Assembly: GCA_963921425.1 (NCBI GenBank)
Contig: OY992832.1
Span: 16,342,835 to 16,406,834 of the forward strand
Length of the DNA stretch: 64,000 nucleotides
Direction: 5' to 3'
Origin: Dryas octopetala
Lineage: Eukaryota > Streptophyta > Magnoliopsida > Rosales > Rosaceae
The notes beneath the pieces are model-generated. The model made no database searches and was not told where the DNA came from. It saw nothing but the letters and a program-made list of their open reading frames with translations. This document shows, in pieces, positions 36,265-48,220 of this stretch (its first letter is position 1; every line of letters begins with the position of its first letter). The translations under genes were made by a program, and so were the position numbers.

Positions 36265-37524
36265 CAAGGAGTCAAATTTCGTTTTTTAGGGGTATGGAAA
36301 TTTTAACACCATACCAAATTAATTTCGAAAAATTTCGAAAAATTTCGCCGAAATTTCGCCGAAATTTTCCGAAATTTCGGCGAAATTTTCGATATAGAGA
36401 TCGGAGAGAGAGGGGAGGCTGAGATCGGAGGAAAAGAGGCAGAGCCGCTGCCGTCACCATCGCCGGAGGGAGAGACAGAGCCGCGCGCGCCGTCGAAGGA
36501 GGGAGAGAAGAGATCCGGGGAGGGAGAGAGGGAGATCGGGAAGGGAGAGGGAGATGGAGCAAAGAGAAGAGAACATGGAGAAGGAGGGAGTGAGGGACTA
36601 GGAGAGAGAAAGAGAAGATGAGAAGTGAGAACTGAAGAAGGAAAGAAAAAAAAAAAAAAAAAAGAGGTCTGGAGTCTGCTGGTTAATCACGGGGGCAGGG
36701 AGGAAGAAGTGAAGAAGAGAAGAAGGAAAGAAGAAAAAAAAGAAGAAAAAGAAAAAGAAAGAGAAAGGGAGGAGAGAGAATAGAGAGAAGAGAGAGAATG
36801 AGTGGGGTAGGGGGGTAGGCGTGAATCACGGGGGAAGAGAAGAAAAGGGAAAGAAAAAAAAGAAGAGAAAAAGAAAGGAAAAGGAAAAAAAAAAAAAGGA
36901 AAAAAAAAAAAAAAAAAAAAAGGAAAGAAATTTTTTTTTTTTTTTTTTTTAAGGTAGATTGAGATTTGGAGTCTTTAGACAATTGGAAAGAAAAAAAAAA
37001 TTTAAGATTTTATTTGGGGTTTGATTTGGTCATTTTGGTGTTTCGTTTAATTGTAAACATAAATTATGAAAAAGACATAATATAGTATATTAGTAAAAAA
37101 ACGAAAAAAGACATAACACAGGCTACACAGCAAGTTAGTATTTGGATCTGAAGATTAATAAAATAATAGAGTTTACAATGGGGTACATAGGTCAGATTGA
37201 GCAAATGTGAGGTGTTATTTATATAATTATTAATTCGTGACCTATTTTTTTAACAGTATTTACCATCAGCGCGCATTATATTTATCTTATATTACATAAA
37301 ACCTACTATATAATTTAGTTTTTTCAATGTTTTTTATTAATACAGTAGATAATATGTTAAATAAGCATATGGTCAAGTTTCATTCAAAATTTCCGTGTTT
37401 TGATAGCAATTTCCGTCGTTTTTATCTAATTTTGTCGAAATCGAAATTTTAATCGAAATTTCCACGAAAATTTCCGTCGAAATTTCCATCGAAAATTTCC
37501 TCGAAACCGAAATTTTACTCCTTG
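36265..37524. mobile_element. CAAGGA-terminal TIR element, copy 2, perfect 8-bp target duplication
   Basis: Left terminus CAAGGAGTCAAATTTCG, right terminus the complement of CAAGGAGTAAAATTTCGG, flanked exactly by GTTACACC at 36,257-36,264 and 37,525-37,532. An 8-bp duplication points to the hAT superfamily, though CAAGGAGT is not a classic hAT end. Subterminal arrays of GAAATTTC repeats lie at both sides. The core is GC-rich at 36,420-36,500, then a long GA- and A-rich tract with an A-run next to a T-run (36,888-36,951). No transposase frame, so it is non-autonomous. Confidence 0.87.
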
Positions 37525-37859
37525 GTTACACCAAAAAGATCTCTCTATTATTTGGGATGAAATGACTTTTGTAAATTTTCTTCAATCTCGGTGCTTAAAG
37601 AGAGATAAAAACCAGTAGATTGCTAATCATACAGAGGGCATGTGCACACACACAAAAGGTCGATGGGGGAAATAAAACCCTCCAGCTAGTTTGGGAAAAG
37701 TGATGCCCTAAAAAGGCGAAAATGAAACCCTCCACAGCAAGCTTGAGTTTGCATTTCTTTTCCCACGGGGAAAGCATTCATTACAAATTTTAAGACATTG
37801 TGCCCATTAACAATTGAAAATACTAATTATGTTCATAAAATAACTGACATTATTTTTTA

Positions 37860-38227
37860 GGGTTAAATACAAAAATAGTCCACAAATTTTACAGTGAATT
37901 TCAATTTGGTCCACTAACTATAAAAAATGTCAATTTGATCTACAAACTTTTTAATTTGTACCAAAGTAGTACAAACGCTAGCTTTTATCCGAAAATTAAC
38001 AAAATTGGTCACATAAAAATGTGATGTGAACGGACTGATATGCCTCTGAAAATGTGTTCACTTGCTGTGCACATGACCACTTTTTGTTAAATTTTTCGAT
38101 AAAAGTTAACATTTATACTGCTTTGATATAACTTGAAAAAGTTCATGAACCAAATTGATACTTTTTATAATTAATGGACTAAATTGAGATTCATTATAAA
38201 GTTTGTGGATCATTTTTGTATTTAACC
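37860..38227. mobile_element. Foldback Mutator-like MITE, perfect 9-bp target duplication
   Basis: Ends GGGTTAAATACAAAAAT and the complement of GGTTAAATACAAAAAT. The arms pair for about 150 bp each (shared blocks CAATTTGGTCCA-like and CAAACTTT). The direct TATTTTTTA lies at 37,851-37,859 and 38,228-38,236. The long arms could form a dsRNA hairpin if transcribed. Confidence 0.87.
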
Positions 38228-38379
38228 TATTTTTTATATAGATATAAAAAGATAAATTTATAAATGAAAAATCAAACAATGTTTGTTTATATTCCCGTAC
38301 AAACTAATTATGAGAATGAAAATAAAAAATTATTTCCTAGTTTTCTCCTAACATTACAAAAGATAAAATGAGAATCTTA

Positions 38380-39487
38380 GGGCTCGTCTGGTAACGTTTT
38401 ACAAAATGATATTTGAAAAATTATATTATAGAACGAAAACGATAAATTAAATTTTGCATATTTAAGATTTGAGAATGCGTCTGGTAGCGTAATTGGAGAA
38501 CAGTTTCATAAGAACAAAACAGTAGAAATGCGTTTGGTACTAATATATGTAAATGTCTTAAACATAAATAATATTTTAATTTTTGAATTTTTTTCACCAT
38601 ATAATCAAATAATTTTTGCAAGTCCCTAGGCATATTAGTGCTTTTTTTTTTACCGTCCAAGCATATTAATGCTAAATTTTATAAACATTCTTATTAGCCT
38701 ATAATGGATGGACCAATTATTTTCTCCCAAAGCCAAAAGAGAATCAAATCAGCTATTCAATCTTAATTTACTTCAATGAAAGAAAGAGATATGGACATAC
38801 TCGATATTCAATAGAAGCTGAAACAATCACATCGAAGAAAGAAAAAGTAGAAGCTGTAAAAAACTCATTCATCCTCTGCAAAACTAAACCCAATTACTCA
38901 ACCAAACCAACCAATTCAAACACAAATTACTCAAAGCACAAACCATAAATAGATCTCATTTTGTTCTCTTGTCTTTCTCATCATCACAATCACATAGTGG
39001 GTATCAGTACCACTCGTTGATTCAAGTTACTCACATACCCAGACCCAAAAGCCACCGTCACTATCATCGGGGACCAGATGGTCCAGATCTATGAAATCAG
39101 ATTAGAGGATGACAACAAGGACGATGCTCCATAATTGCTCTCTAAGGATTATTGTTTTTTTTTTTTTTTAGATTTGGTATCACTACTAATTTGTTGATCG
39201 GGTTTTTTCATAAATTGATTTAGTAATTATAAACACAGTGATGGAAGATGTTTTTACGAGAGAGCGCGAACAAATAGTAAAGTCCCGTGTTTTTTTTCTA
39301 TATCCCGTGTTTTCTGAATACAGTGGAAATGTCCTTGGGGCGTTTTTAAAACTTAAGCATAGTTTTGTATCCGTATTTCAAAAACCATATCCCGCGTTCT
39401 CCAATATTTCTTGCCAAACGTGTTTTGCTAGCATTTTTGTTTTTGCAAAACAGAAAACAGTTTTGTAAAATGTAACCAAACAGCCCC
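38380..39487. mobile_element. Harbinger-like TIR element, 1.1 kb, TTA target duplication
   Basis: Left GGGCTCGTCTGGTAACGTTT, right the complement of GGGGCTGTTTGGTTACATTT; both flanks carry TTA (38,377-38,379 and 39,488-39,490). TTTTACAAAA follows on both sides. The middle (about 38,690-39,160) is unlike the ends and contains a short coding-like stretch ending TAA near 39,132. I do not recognise it; it may be captured gene sequence. Confidence 0.78.
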
Positions 39488-39576
39488 TTATATTTTAATC
39501 CCCTTAGAAAATTCATAGCAATTGATTTTTTCAAGAACTCCACTTTGCGAACCAAACGGAGCCTTAGGCTAGCATC

Positions 39577-39581
<5 letters not shown>

Positions 39582-39609
<28 letters not shown>
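39582..39609. repeat. T28 homopolymer
   Basis: Run of about 28 T upstream of the first P2 gene; probably unstable in length. Confidence 0.95.
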
Positions 39610-39680
39610 GTGACGGTGAGTTGTGACCATTTGGACCATTTGGTTGTATCAAATTATTTGAATGCTCTATTTCAGCCATT

Positions 39681-39713
39681 TGGGCTCAAGCCCAAACACA
39701 GCATACAGGCCCA
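39681..39713 (+). promoter_or_regulatory. Site II (TGGGCY) cluster in the P2 promoter
   Basis: TGGGCT at 39,681, AGCCCA at 39,689 and GGCCCA at 39,708: three site II elements within 33 bases. Such TCP-bound elements are typical of plant ribosomal-protein promoters. They lie just before a pyrimidine-rich leader with a (CT)n at 39,905-39,935. Confidence 0.65.
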
Positions 39714-39903
39714 AGAGATTTGCAGAGCCAAACTGCCGTAACCTACATGTCGTTGCTTTTCTTCTCTCTTAACTCTCGTTCAGCCGCCAACCCCTCTAAT
39801 CTTCTCTCGTCAGTCTCACCCTTCCTCTCATCCGCGGTTGAAGCTCTGCATCCAAAGCTTTCTTCCCCCGTAAAACGGTAAGTCGTCTTCAAACACAACC
39901 ACA

Positions 39904-39938
<35 letters not shown>

Positions 39939-40135
39939 AATGCACTTGTATTAGTTTGTTCTCTGTTTTAGCGAATCATATAGATATAGTGAACTGAATC
40001 TGCATTTTTTTAGTGCATGCCTTCGAGTTTTGATTTCTGGTTTCAGTTCCTATATAACCCACTTTTGGACCTTGGTCTGTGAGACATTTGAAGTCAGTCT
40101 AATCAGTAATCCCATTGCTTTTGTCTTGGGCAGAG

Positions 40136-41131
40136 ATGAAGCTAGTTGCTGCGTATTTGCTGGCTGTTTTGGGAGGCAACACCAGCCCCTCTGCCGCTGA
40201 TTTGAAGAAAATTCTAGGATCAGGTACTTTTGTTTTAGAATTGTGTTTAAATTTGGTTTCCCATTTGTGGGTTTGGCTTGGTTTTGATTTTTTTGGTGGC
40301 TTTATGATGGATTTCTAATTGTTTAATAGCTTCTGGTGATGTTAAGTATCGTATTTTCTGTTCTTTTAGCTTGAATCGTTTTAATTATTTGACTTAGATA
40401 TATGTTAAAACAAGTTTGGATGCATTCAGTTATGATCATATGTAGTAATTATATCTTGTGGCTTGCATTTTGGCAATTAATCTTATTATGTATGCTCGTT
40501 CATGGTAGTCATCCAGATCAAGATGGATGATTGGTATTTTGCTATGCATTATTTCAAAATGAGGCTTCCATGCATGTTTTAGAACATATCTCCTGTTTCT
40601 ATACGTAACGAAGAAACAGAGGTGATATGTGATACATTTCACATTTTGGATTAACCATGGGGATTAAATATTTGAAAACCGAAAGTGGTTTATAATTATT
40701 TGTAGGAACAACTTCTTCTGCACTTGCATATGGTAAATGAATTGTTGTTTGCTTACAGTGGGAGCTGAGGCTGATGGCGATAGGATTGAGTTGTTATTGT
40801 CTGAGGTCAAGGGAAAAGATATCACAGAGCTAATTGCATCTGGAAGGGAGAAGCTAGCATCTGTGCCTTCTGGTGGTGGCGGAGTTGCTGTTGCCGCACC
40901 TGTAGCTGGTGGTGGTGCTGCAGCTCCTGCTGCTGCTGCTGAGCAGAAGAAGGAAGAGAAGGTGGAAGAGAAGGAAGAGTCTGATGATGTAAGTTTCAGT
41001 TTGTACCTAGATTGCTTCTGTATTGCTAGGCTTACGTGTTTCTCTACTTACATTTGTTGCTATAGTGTTTATCCTTTTTAACTTCTTAAATGATCTTGTT
41101 GCAGGATATGGGATTCAGCCTCTTCGACTAA
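40136..41131 (+). CDS. RPP2: 60S acidic ribosomal protein P2, tandem copy 1
   Basis: Three coding exons: 40136-40223, 40759-40988 and 41105-41131; 114 residues. P2 dimerises with P1 on P0 to form the ribosomal stalk that recruits elongation factors. The N-terminal helical domain [20 protein letters not shown] leads to [20 protein letters not shown], an Ala/Gly hinge, an acidic [14 protein letters not shown] stretch and the canonical tail DMGFSLFD. The splice position in GS|VGAE and the tiny last exon coding only the tail are shared with copy 2. An untranslated first exon with a donor at 39,878 (GTAAGT) and an intron to 40,133 is inferred from the pyrimidine-rich leader and the CAG directly before AGATG. 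Fully intact. Confidence 0.95.
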
Positions 41132-41802
41132 GAGATATTGACATGGTGATTTTGCATGTATCAAGGCTTCTATCTTCAGTTAGAACTTTTAGATGTTTGA
41201 TATGTCATCAAGTTTTAAGTCTGTAGTTTGATGTGGTTTTAGATTCCAAAAATTGTTTGTTTAGATACGGAAGTGATGTAAAACATTTGCTGAGATAAGT
41301 TTTGAGTTCTGACTTGTTATTGCAATGGATTTAGTAGCTAGTTGCTTGCCTTTGGTTTATGTTGTGGACAAGCTCATTTAAGTTTTGCATATACATTTGT
41401 ATTTGTGGAGTCCGCTTTGCCTCCCATATGCTGTGCATGCCTTAGAAAACTGTTGAAGGCTGCATACTGTTTTATGCAGTGTTGATTAAACTCGGACCTG
41501 GTTATGCAGTGCTGAGATATTCAGTTACTCTTGTGCAGCATCAAATGGAAGGCAGTGTGAATTTATTATGTATACACTACCTTAAGTTCATATCAAAGCT
41601 TGTAGCTGTTTGAATCATGTTTAAAGATAAGAATCACCTACTGATTGTTTAGCTAATGATACTTTGGGTTTGGACTTGGATATTGGCTACTAGGTTTTAG
41701 ACGCATAACAATTGGTTTCAAACTTTCAACTTTAAACTAATTATTTATCAACCTGAATAGCGAAATACTTTTTAAAATATGTGTAGCTAAATCATACACT
41801 TA

Positions 41803-42489
41803 GGGCCTGTTTGGGATTGCGGTGGAAGACTAAAAAGCTGCTGTGGATGACAATTCTCAATCACCTACAGCAGTTTTGGTGTTTGGTAAAAAAATAAAAA
41901 ATTGTTTTTCCCCACAATTCTCAACTCCCCACAACAAAAACAGAAAGTAGGTTTCTAAGTGCTTTTGAAAGCTGCAGTGACTCACAGCAACAATGAATAT
42001 TTTATTTTACTCATAATACCCTCATTGATTTCTATGATATTTTATTGTTTATTTTAAATTAAAAAATATATCCATTGTTAGTTATATTTTATATTGTAAT
42101 AATTAATTATAATATTTTATTTATATTAAAATTATAATATACCTAAAAAAATAATAGACATACTTATTTAATAATGTTATTCTTAAAAAAATTAATGCTA
42201 ATAAAAATTTGTAGTCAAAAATTTCAAAAACAAGTAAAAAAACATATTATTTTTACCAAACAAATAAGTGAAATGCACTTTTAGCATAATGTCCATTTTA
42301 GTAATTATACACAGTCACAGCATTTTTATATTAACATTTACCAAACACTTTGATACTGTTTTTTGCACTCACAACACTTTCGAAAACATAGTTTACCAAA
42401 CACTCAACTGCTTTACTTTACAGCTGATTTTACTTTACAACTGTTTTACTTCACAGCTGTTTTTTCTCACAGCAATACCAAACTGGCCC
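41803..42489. mobile_element. Harbinger/Tourist-like MITE, copy B (687 bp)
   Basis: Left GGGCCTGTTTGGGATTGC, right the complement of GGGCCAGTTTGGTATTGC. It matches copy C along its whole length, including the AT-rich centre. The flanks (TTA left, TAG right) do not form a clean duplication, so one side has mutated. It lies between the two P2 genes. Confidence 0.87.
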
Positions 42490-42742
42490 TAGTCTTGGAC
42501 ATAGAGAGCCTTTGTGGAGGTATATCTCATTTTAGGCATAATGAGTTATGAGTTTTGGGATCTACTATGTATTGTAGTTCGATCGAAACCGTCTATTTTT
42601 TAATTCTCAATTTAAGAAAATTAGACAAATTGATATGTCAAATTCTTTAAAATTAGACTTTGTATCATTTGAAAAATAGATTCTTGACCATTAAATTATA
42701 ATTCAGAGTGAAATTTTACAAGTTTTAGATAAGATATAAGAC

Positions 42743-43152
42743 CAAGAATGCTCTAAATGCTCTAAAACTAACTAGTTAGTAAGTTTATACAAAACTAACC
42801 ACTTTGTTGGGCTCACTGCAAAATATAATTTTAAAATCCGAACCGTTTATTTTTTAGGTCATACTTCAAAGATCATTTATGTAAAAATTCTTTATAATCG
42901 AAAGTCATTTAGTCATTTGATTATAATAACAACTATTTTTATGCTTTTATCGAAAATACTGATCGTCTATTTATTTGATCTCAATTAGATGACTATATGA
43001 TTTTCAATTTAGTTGATTTTTTGCAATGATGATCTTTGAAGTAAGACTTAAATAATTGATAGTTCGAATTATGAGATTAGTGATGTGGTGGACCCAAAAG
43101 CATGGTTAGCTTCGTATTAACTTGCTAACTGGTTAGCTTTAGAGCATTCCTC
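42743..43152. mobile_element. Mutator-like foldback MITE, perfect 10-bp target duplication
   Basis: Ends CAAGAATGCTCTAAA and the complement of GAGGAATGCTCTAAA; the arms pair for about 145 bp (shared TTCAAAGATCAT and TTAGTAAGTT-like blocks). GATATAAGAC is duplicated exactly at 42,733-42,742 and 43,153-43,162. Confidence 0.87.
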
Positions 43153-43470
43153 GATATAAGACATGTATTTATTTATTTTGTACTAAATATAATATACATT
43201 TAAAATAAATTTAATATATACGAAAGCTTTTTTGTTAAACTATTTTGGGTTTATATTTTGAAGACAGAGTAAAACGGCACCGCATTATGAAAAAAAATGC
43301 CAACTAAAAATTTTGCAGGAACCGCAACCAATTTCCCCTGCTTTGACTTTTGTAATATATATATATATATATTTTTTTTTTTACATTTATAATAATTTTA
43401 ATTTAATTTTAACCGCAAACCGTGGTAATATATAACTGATCTCTCAATCTCCAATCAGGCCAAAAACCAT

Positions 43471-43510
43471 AAACCCTAGCTATATCATAGCACAAAGCCG
43501 AAAACCCTAG
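43471..43510 (+). promoter_or_regulatory. Two telo-box-like motifs upstream of P2 copy 2
   Basis: AAACCCTAG at 43,471 and 43,502, within 110 bases of the ATG. AAACCCTA telo boxes are common near transcription starts of plant ribosomal-protein genes. Confidence 0.55.
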
Positions 43511-43576
43511 AAGCTCTATCATCCCCCAACCCAACCTATTCATTGTGACTGCTTTTGTTTGGAGCGTTTGGCAGAG

Positions 43577-44891
43577 ATGAAGGTGATTGCTGCATATTTG
43601 ATGGCTGTTTTGGGAGGGAACGTGGCCCCCTCAGCCAATGATTTGAAGCACATTCTTGGATCAGGTATAAGTTTTTTAAATTATTATTGTTTCTGTTTAA
43701 GTTTTTGTGTTGACATTTTTTATATTTTTTTATGGCTTTGTGTTGGATTTGCAATTGTTTTAAGAGAGACTTTTATCAAGTTCTTTAATTTTACAATTTA
43801 TTGACTAAGATATTACGTCTTTTAAAATTATAACTAAAGTCCAATAGTATTGTAACCATTCCATATTACATAATATTTGACGATTAATTTTTATGTTTTT
43901 CACATACCAAACGCCAATAGTGCATTACTCCATACTCTTAAAAAAATAATAATAATAATAACATATTTCTTTAATAAGATAATGGTCAAAAAGCTTTATT
44001 TAGAAAAAAAAAAAAAGTCATATAGTTTTTTAAAAAAATAATAAATGTTAGAAGGATTAAACTTTAATTTTTCTCATATTTTAATAGCCTAAGGTGTAAC
44101 TTATAGTGTAAGTATACCCAATTTAGTTTATTTTCGTTTATATTTTAACTTCTTAATCATATTTTCAGTTTGATTATTTGAGTTGTATAATGTTAAAACA
44201 ATTTTGGACTCATTCAGTTCTGGTTATATATATGTAATTGTCAATAGTAATTTTGTCTTGGGCTTCTATTTCGTTGTTCTGCCAAATGTGCCTGTTCATG
44301 TTAACTAAATTACTGTATCATCTGGTGATGGTTTAGTTGGTTTTGGTCATGCATTTTTTGGGAAGTCTCAGAAAATAATGGGTTACATAAAAAAGACCAT
44401 TTTCCTTAACATTGGATTACACATGGGGATGACCAAAAGTGGTTTATAATTACTTGTAGCAGCAAATGTCTTTTGCAGTTGCATATGGTAAATGAATTGT
44501 TGTTCTTTTACAGTTGGAGCTGAGGTTGATGGCGATAGGATTGAGTTGCTATTGTCTGAAGTGAAGGGAAAAGATATCACGGAGCTAATTGCATCTGGAC
44601 GGGAGAAGTTAGCGTCGGTGTCTTCTGGTTGCGGCGCAGTTGCTGTTGCCGCATCTGCAGCTGGTGCTGGTGCTGCTGCTGCTGAGCAGAAGGAGGAGAA
44701 AATGGAGGAGAAGGAAGAGTCCGATGACGTAAGTTTTTCTTATGTTTGTTTATAAATGCAGTCGTAATTGATTGCTTCTTTATTTTAAGTTTACATGTTT
44801 TTTGCTAGATTGTTGTTGTTTTGAGTGTTTGTGTTTTTTAACTTCTGAAATCATGTTTATGCAGGATATATATGTCAGCCTCTTTGACTAA
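43577..44891 (+). CDS. RPP2: 60S acidic ribosomal protein P2, tandem copy 2, divergent C-terminal tail
   Basis: Exons 43577-43664, 44514-44728 and 44865-44891; 109 residues. Same exon phases as copy 1 and closely similar protein ([40 protein letters not shown]). It differs in the hinge, where PSGGGG becomes SSGCGA and the Ala-rich part is shorter. Above all it differs in the tail, which reads DIYVSLFD instead of DMGFSLFD. The tail is normally almost invariant because it contacts elongation factors. The frame is open and all splice sites are good, so it may be expressed. Promoter elements differ from copy 1 (telo boxes rather than site II). An intron in the 5' leader is possible, as CAG precedes AGATG in the same way. 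Confidence 0.92.
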
Positions 44892-46251
44892 GAAGAGATT
44901 TTCATTTGGTGGTATGCATGTATCAAGGCCTTTATTCTTCTCCTAGAACTCTTAAATAGTTAGATATGTCATTATACTTTTACTCTGTAGTTGGATGATG
45001 TAGTTTTAAATTCCTAAATTTTTTGTTATGATATAGAAGTGGTGTAAAACATTGTTGAGCTCATTCTTGAACTTCATCCCTTTAAGTTATGACTTATGGT
45101 TGTTGTGAATTTAGTAGCTACTTGCTTGCTTAGTTTATGGTGTATGCAAATTCATTTAATTTTTGCATATTCTAAGTTTAAATTGGGCACACCGTAAATT
45201 GTTTGCTTGCTACATTAGCTTTCTTGATGGCACCATTTTAGAATCCTTGTTTATAGTTCCACTGTTCCACCTTCAATATGGTTGCCAATGCCATTTTTTA
45301 TTCAATTTGTTTGCTTTCTTCCATCAGTATGTGACTTGCTGAATTCTGATTCTGACCTTGTGATGTGCGCTATGACATAAAATATTCTCACTTTCTTTTA
45401 CTCTCTTTTTTGAACAATGAGAAACACTTATTGTACGCAAATGATTGAATCAAATAATAAACATACAACCAATGGTAATTATCCGAAGTCTCTCACATTT
45501 GCTTGTTCCTTAGGAGGTCATTTCTGCTAATGAAGAAAGTGATTGAGTGAACCTCTAATGGGCTTGAAAGTTGAAATCCCCTTCTCCATTGGGGTTAGTA
45601 AAGCCCTCAAGACGACAAGACCTTCATTTGTATTGATGGACCATTAAATAGTGAATAAACATTACCTCGCCACTAAGATATTTTCTCCTCCACCAAAAAA
45701 AAAACAGTAAAAGCATTCCCTCACGTGAGACGCCACGTGCAAATAAATATGTCTTGAAAGATTCCAAAAGTGGCTCATTGCTAACCACAACTTTACTTGC
45801 GACAACAGACCCTTCGTGGCTTCATCTTAAAAGCTTTACGCATTGCGCATGTGGTCCTTTTGATGATTGACATTAGGACACTCCAGGCGTCCTATCAATC
45901 ACCGTATGATCTAGTCAACACATTTAACGGTTGTGATTGCTATGGGGCATGAGCCCATGCCTGTGACTCTGTGAGCTATGTATAATGCCGTAAAGGAGGG
46001 CAGGAACACTGGAACAGAACCAAAACGTGCAGGTAATTTATAAAAAATTTACTCTAATCCTCATGACGTGGACGGGTTTTCCTTTTGCCACGTAGCATCT
46101 GAATGTCTGTTGAAGACATACAGAGACAGCCGAAGGTCAAAATCTTCGGATGAATGGCCGTACCTCCTATTATCCGCAGAGCTAAAACAACAGCACGAAT
46201 CGATTTCATAGGTAACAGGCAGCTCTGATTCGCGAAGCTGTATTAAACAAG
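44892..46251. other. Spacer between P2 copy 2 and glyoxalase copy 1
   Basis: Holds the P2 3' UTR and the upstream region of the glyoxalase gene. CACGTG-type E-boxes occur near 45,723-45,740. The segment 45,971-46,064 is repeated at 49,121-49,207. Confidence 0.5.
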
Positions 46252-46259
46252 TATAAATA
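46252..46259 (+). promoter_or_regulatory. TATA box of glyoxalase I copy 1
   Basis: TATAAATA, 76 bases before the ATG. Confidence 0.6.
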
Positions 46260-46334
46260 AGCACGAACCTGCTAGGCTTCTAGGGCAGAATCACAAGCAC
46301 AAGCTCTAAGCTCACACTACTCGATCACTTGAAA

Positions 46335-48220
46335 ATGGCTGAGGCAAAACAAGTTGCTCCTCCAAGCGCTGAGCTCTTGGAATGGCCGAAGAAGGACAAG
46401 CGCCGACTCCTTCACGCCGTGTACCGCGTCGGCGATCTCGATCGCACCATCAAGTACTTTTTTTTTTTTTCGCGACATTGGTTATAGTAATCGATGATCG
46501 ATTCCATTTCCATGGTTTCAAATTTGGAAAATTTGTGTTTTTTTTTTGTTTTTCCAATTTGTTGTTTTTGTTTTAGGTTTTACACGGAGGCTCTGGGGAT
46601 GAAGCTGTTGAGGAAGAGAGATATTCCGGAGGAGAAGTACTCGAATGCGTTTCTGGGATTTGGGTCCGAAGAGACTCACTTCGTAGTCGAATTGACTTAC
46701 AATTATGGAGTTTCTTCGTATGATATTGGGACCGGTTTTGGGCATTTCGCGATTGCTACCCCCGATGTAAGTCTCAAGTCTCAAGTTTCAATGGGAATTG
46801 GGTATTTGTTCTTGTTTTTGCCCATGCATTTAAATTTGGTTCTGAATTTCTGATAGATGGGGTTGTTGTTGTAGGTTTACAAATTGGTTGAAGACATTCG
46901 TGCCAAGGGAGGCAGTGTAACTAGGGAGCCTGGTCCTGTTAAAGGTGGAAACAGCGTCATTGCCTTTGTCAAAGACCCTGATGGTTACACATTTGAGCTT
47001 ATTCAGCGAGCTTCCACTCCTGAGCCACTTTGTCAAGTAATGCTCCGTGTTGGTGATCTCGAACGCTCAATCAAGTTCTATGAAAAGGTAATGATATTAT
47101 ACATATAACCCACTATCAATCAAGTTCTAGGTGATCTGGGTTGCTTTGCTGCTCAATTAGTATTAGACTTTAAATGGTTTTAAGTATTTAACACTGAATT
47201 TTGCCACTACCTACTTAGTAGTTTCAGTACATTTGATAAAGACTAGGATGCCTTTGAATTTTGAACTTAAATACATGCAAAAGCTTCACCTTGGTAGTGG
47301 TTTGGATCCAAGTAATGGTATTCAACTATTCATCAAATCCATTATCATGATCTGTTTCTTGATTTTGTCCCACTTCTTGGATTTCCTTTTATGCAGGCAT
47401 TGGGGATGAAGCTATTGAGGACCATTGACAGGCCTGAATACAAGGTTGGTTCTCTCTTCACTTAGCAGTAAGTTAGCAGGGTGTATATGATTCGTCTGAC
47501 CCATCATCTATCTATATAAAGGCTTGTTGAGTCTTACCCTTTTTTCTTGTTTCCATTTTACAGTACACAATAGCCATCCTGGGATATGCAGAAGAGGACC
47601 AGACAACTATTTTGGAGTTGACTTATAACTATGGTGTGACCGAATATACCAAGGGAAATGCATATGCACAGGTTAATTTGATATGTTTCTTTGCCCTCTC
47701 TTATGGAAGCTTTTGCAACTTTTTCCATTTTTTTTTTTGATTCAGAAACAATTTCGGCCTTCCTGATACTTTTGTATGAATTCCAGATTGCTATTAGTAC
47801 TGATGATGTGTACAAAAGTGCTGAGGTTGTCAACTTGGTTACACAAGAGCTTGGAGGAAAGATAACCAGGCAACCAGGACCAATTCCGGGACTCAACACC
47901 AAGATTACCGCTTTTCTGGATCCAGATGGCTGGAAAACTGTAAGCCTTCATTTGTGCACTTGGTGCTTAACTTTCTATTTAGTTAGTGCTACTGCTGTCT
48001 AAATTGTATGCATAATTGTTTTCTTCATTCTGTCTCATATGACATAGGAACATTAAGTGCAAAGATGATTCATAGAAACAGGATAAATATGCTTCATCCC
48101 CTGTTTAGCATAAAATAATGTCTGCTTCTGTATTCGTTGAGCTCATGTTTTGGTTCTTTCCCTTTGAACTTGTAGGTCCTGGTTGACAATGAGGATTTCC
48201 TTAAGGAACTGCAGCAGTAA
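46335..48220 (+). CDS. GLX1: Lactoylglutathione lyase (glyoxalase I), tandem copy 1
   Basis: Seven exons: 46335-46453, 46577-46766, 46875-47087, 47397-47444, 47564-47671, 47787-47939, 48176-48220; 291 residues. It isomerises the hemithioacetal of methylglyoxal and glutathione to S-lactoylglutathione in the cytosol. It is the two-domain plant form. Domain 1 starts [20 protein letters not shown], with likely metal ligands in [20 protein letters not shown] and FELIQR. Domain 2 starts [20 protein letters not shown] with [10 protein letters not shown] and [11 protein letters not shown]. The short loops resemble the Ni/Co-dependent class rather than the Zn class (inference). No transit peptide is seen. 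Intact. Confidence 0.95.

Noticed and set aside
36683..36982. 99-residue Phe/Ser-rich minus-strand frame
   Set aside because: Low-complexity translation of a GA/A-rich tract.
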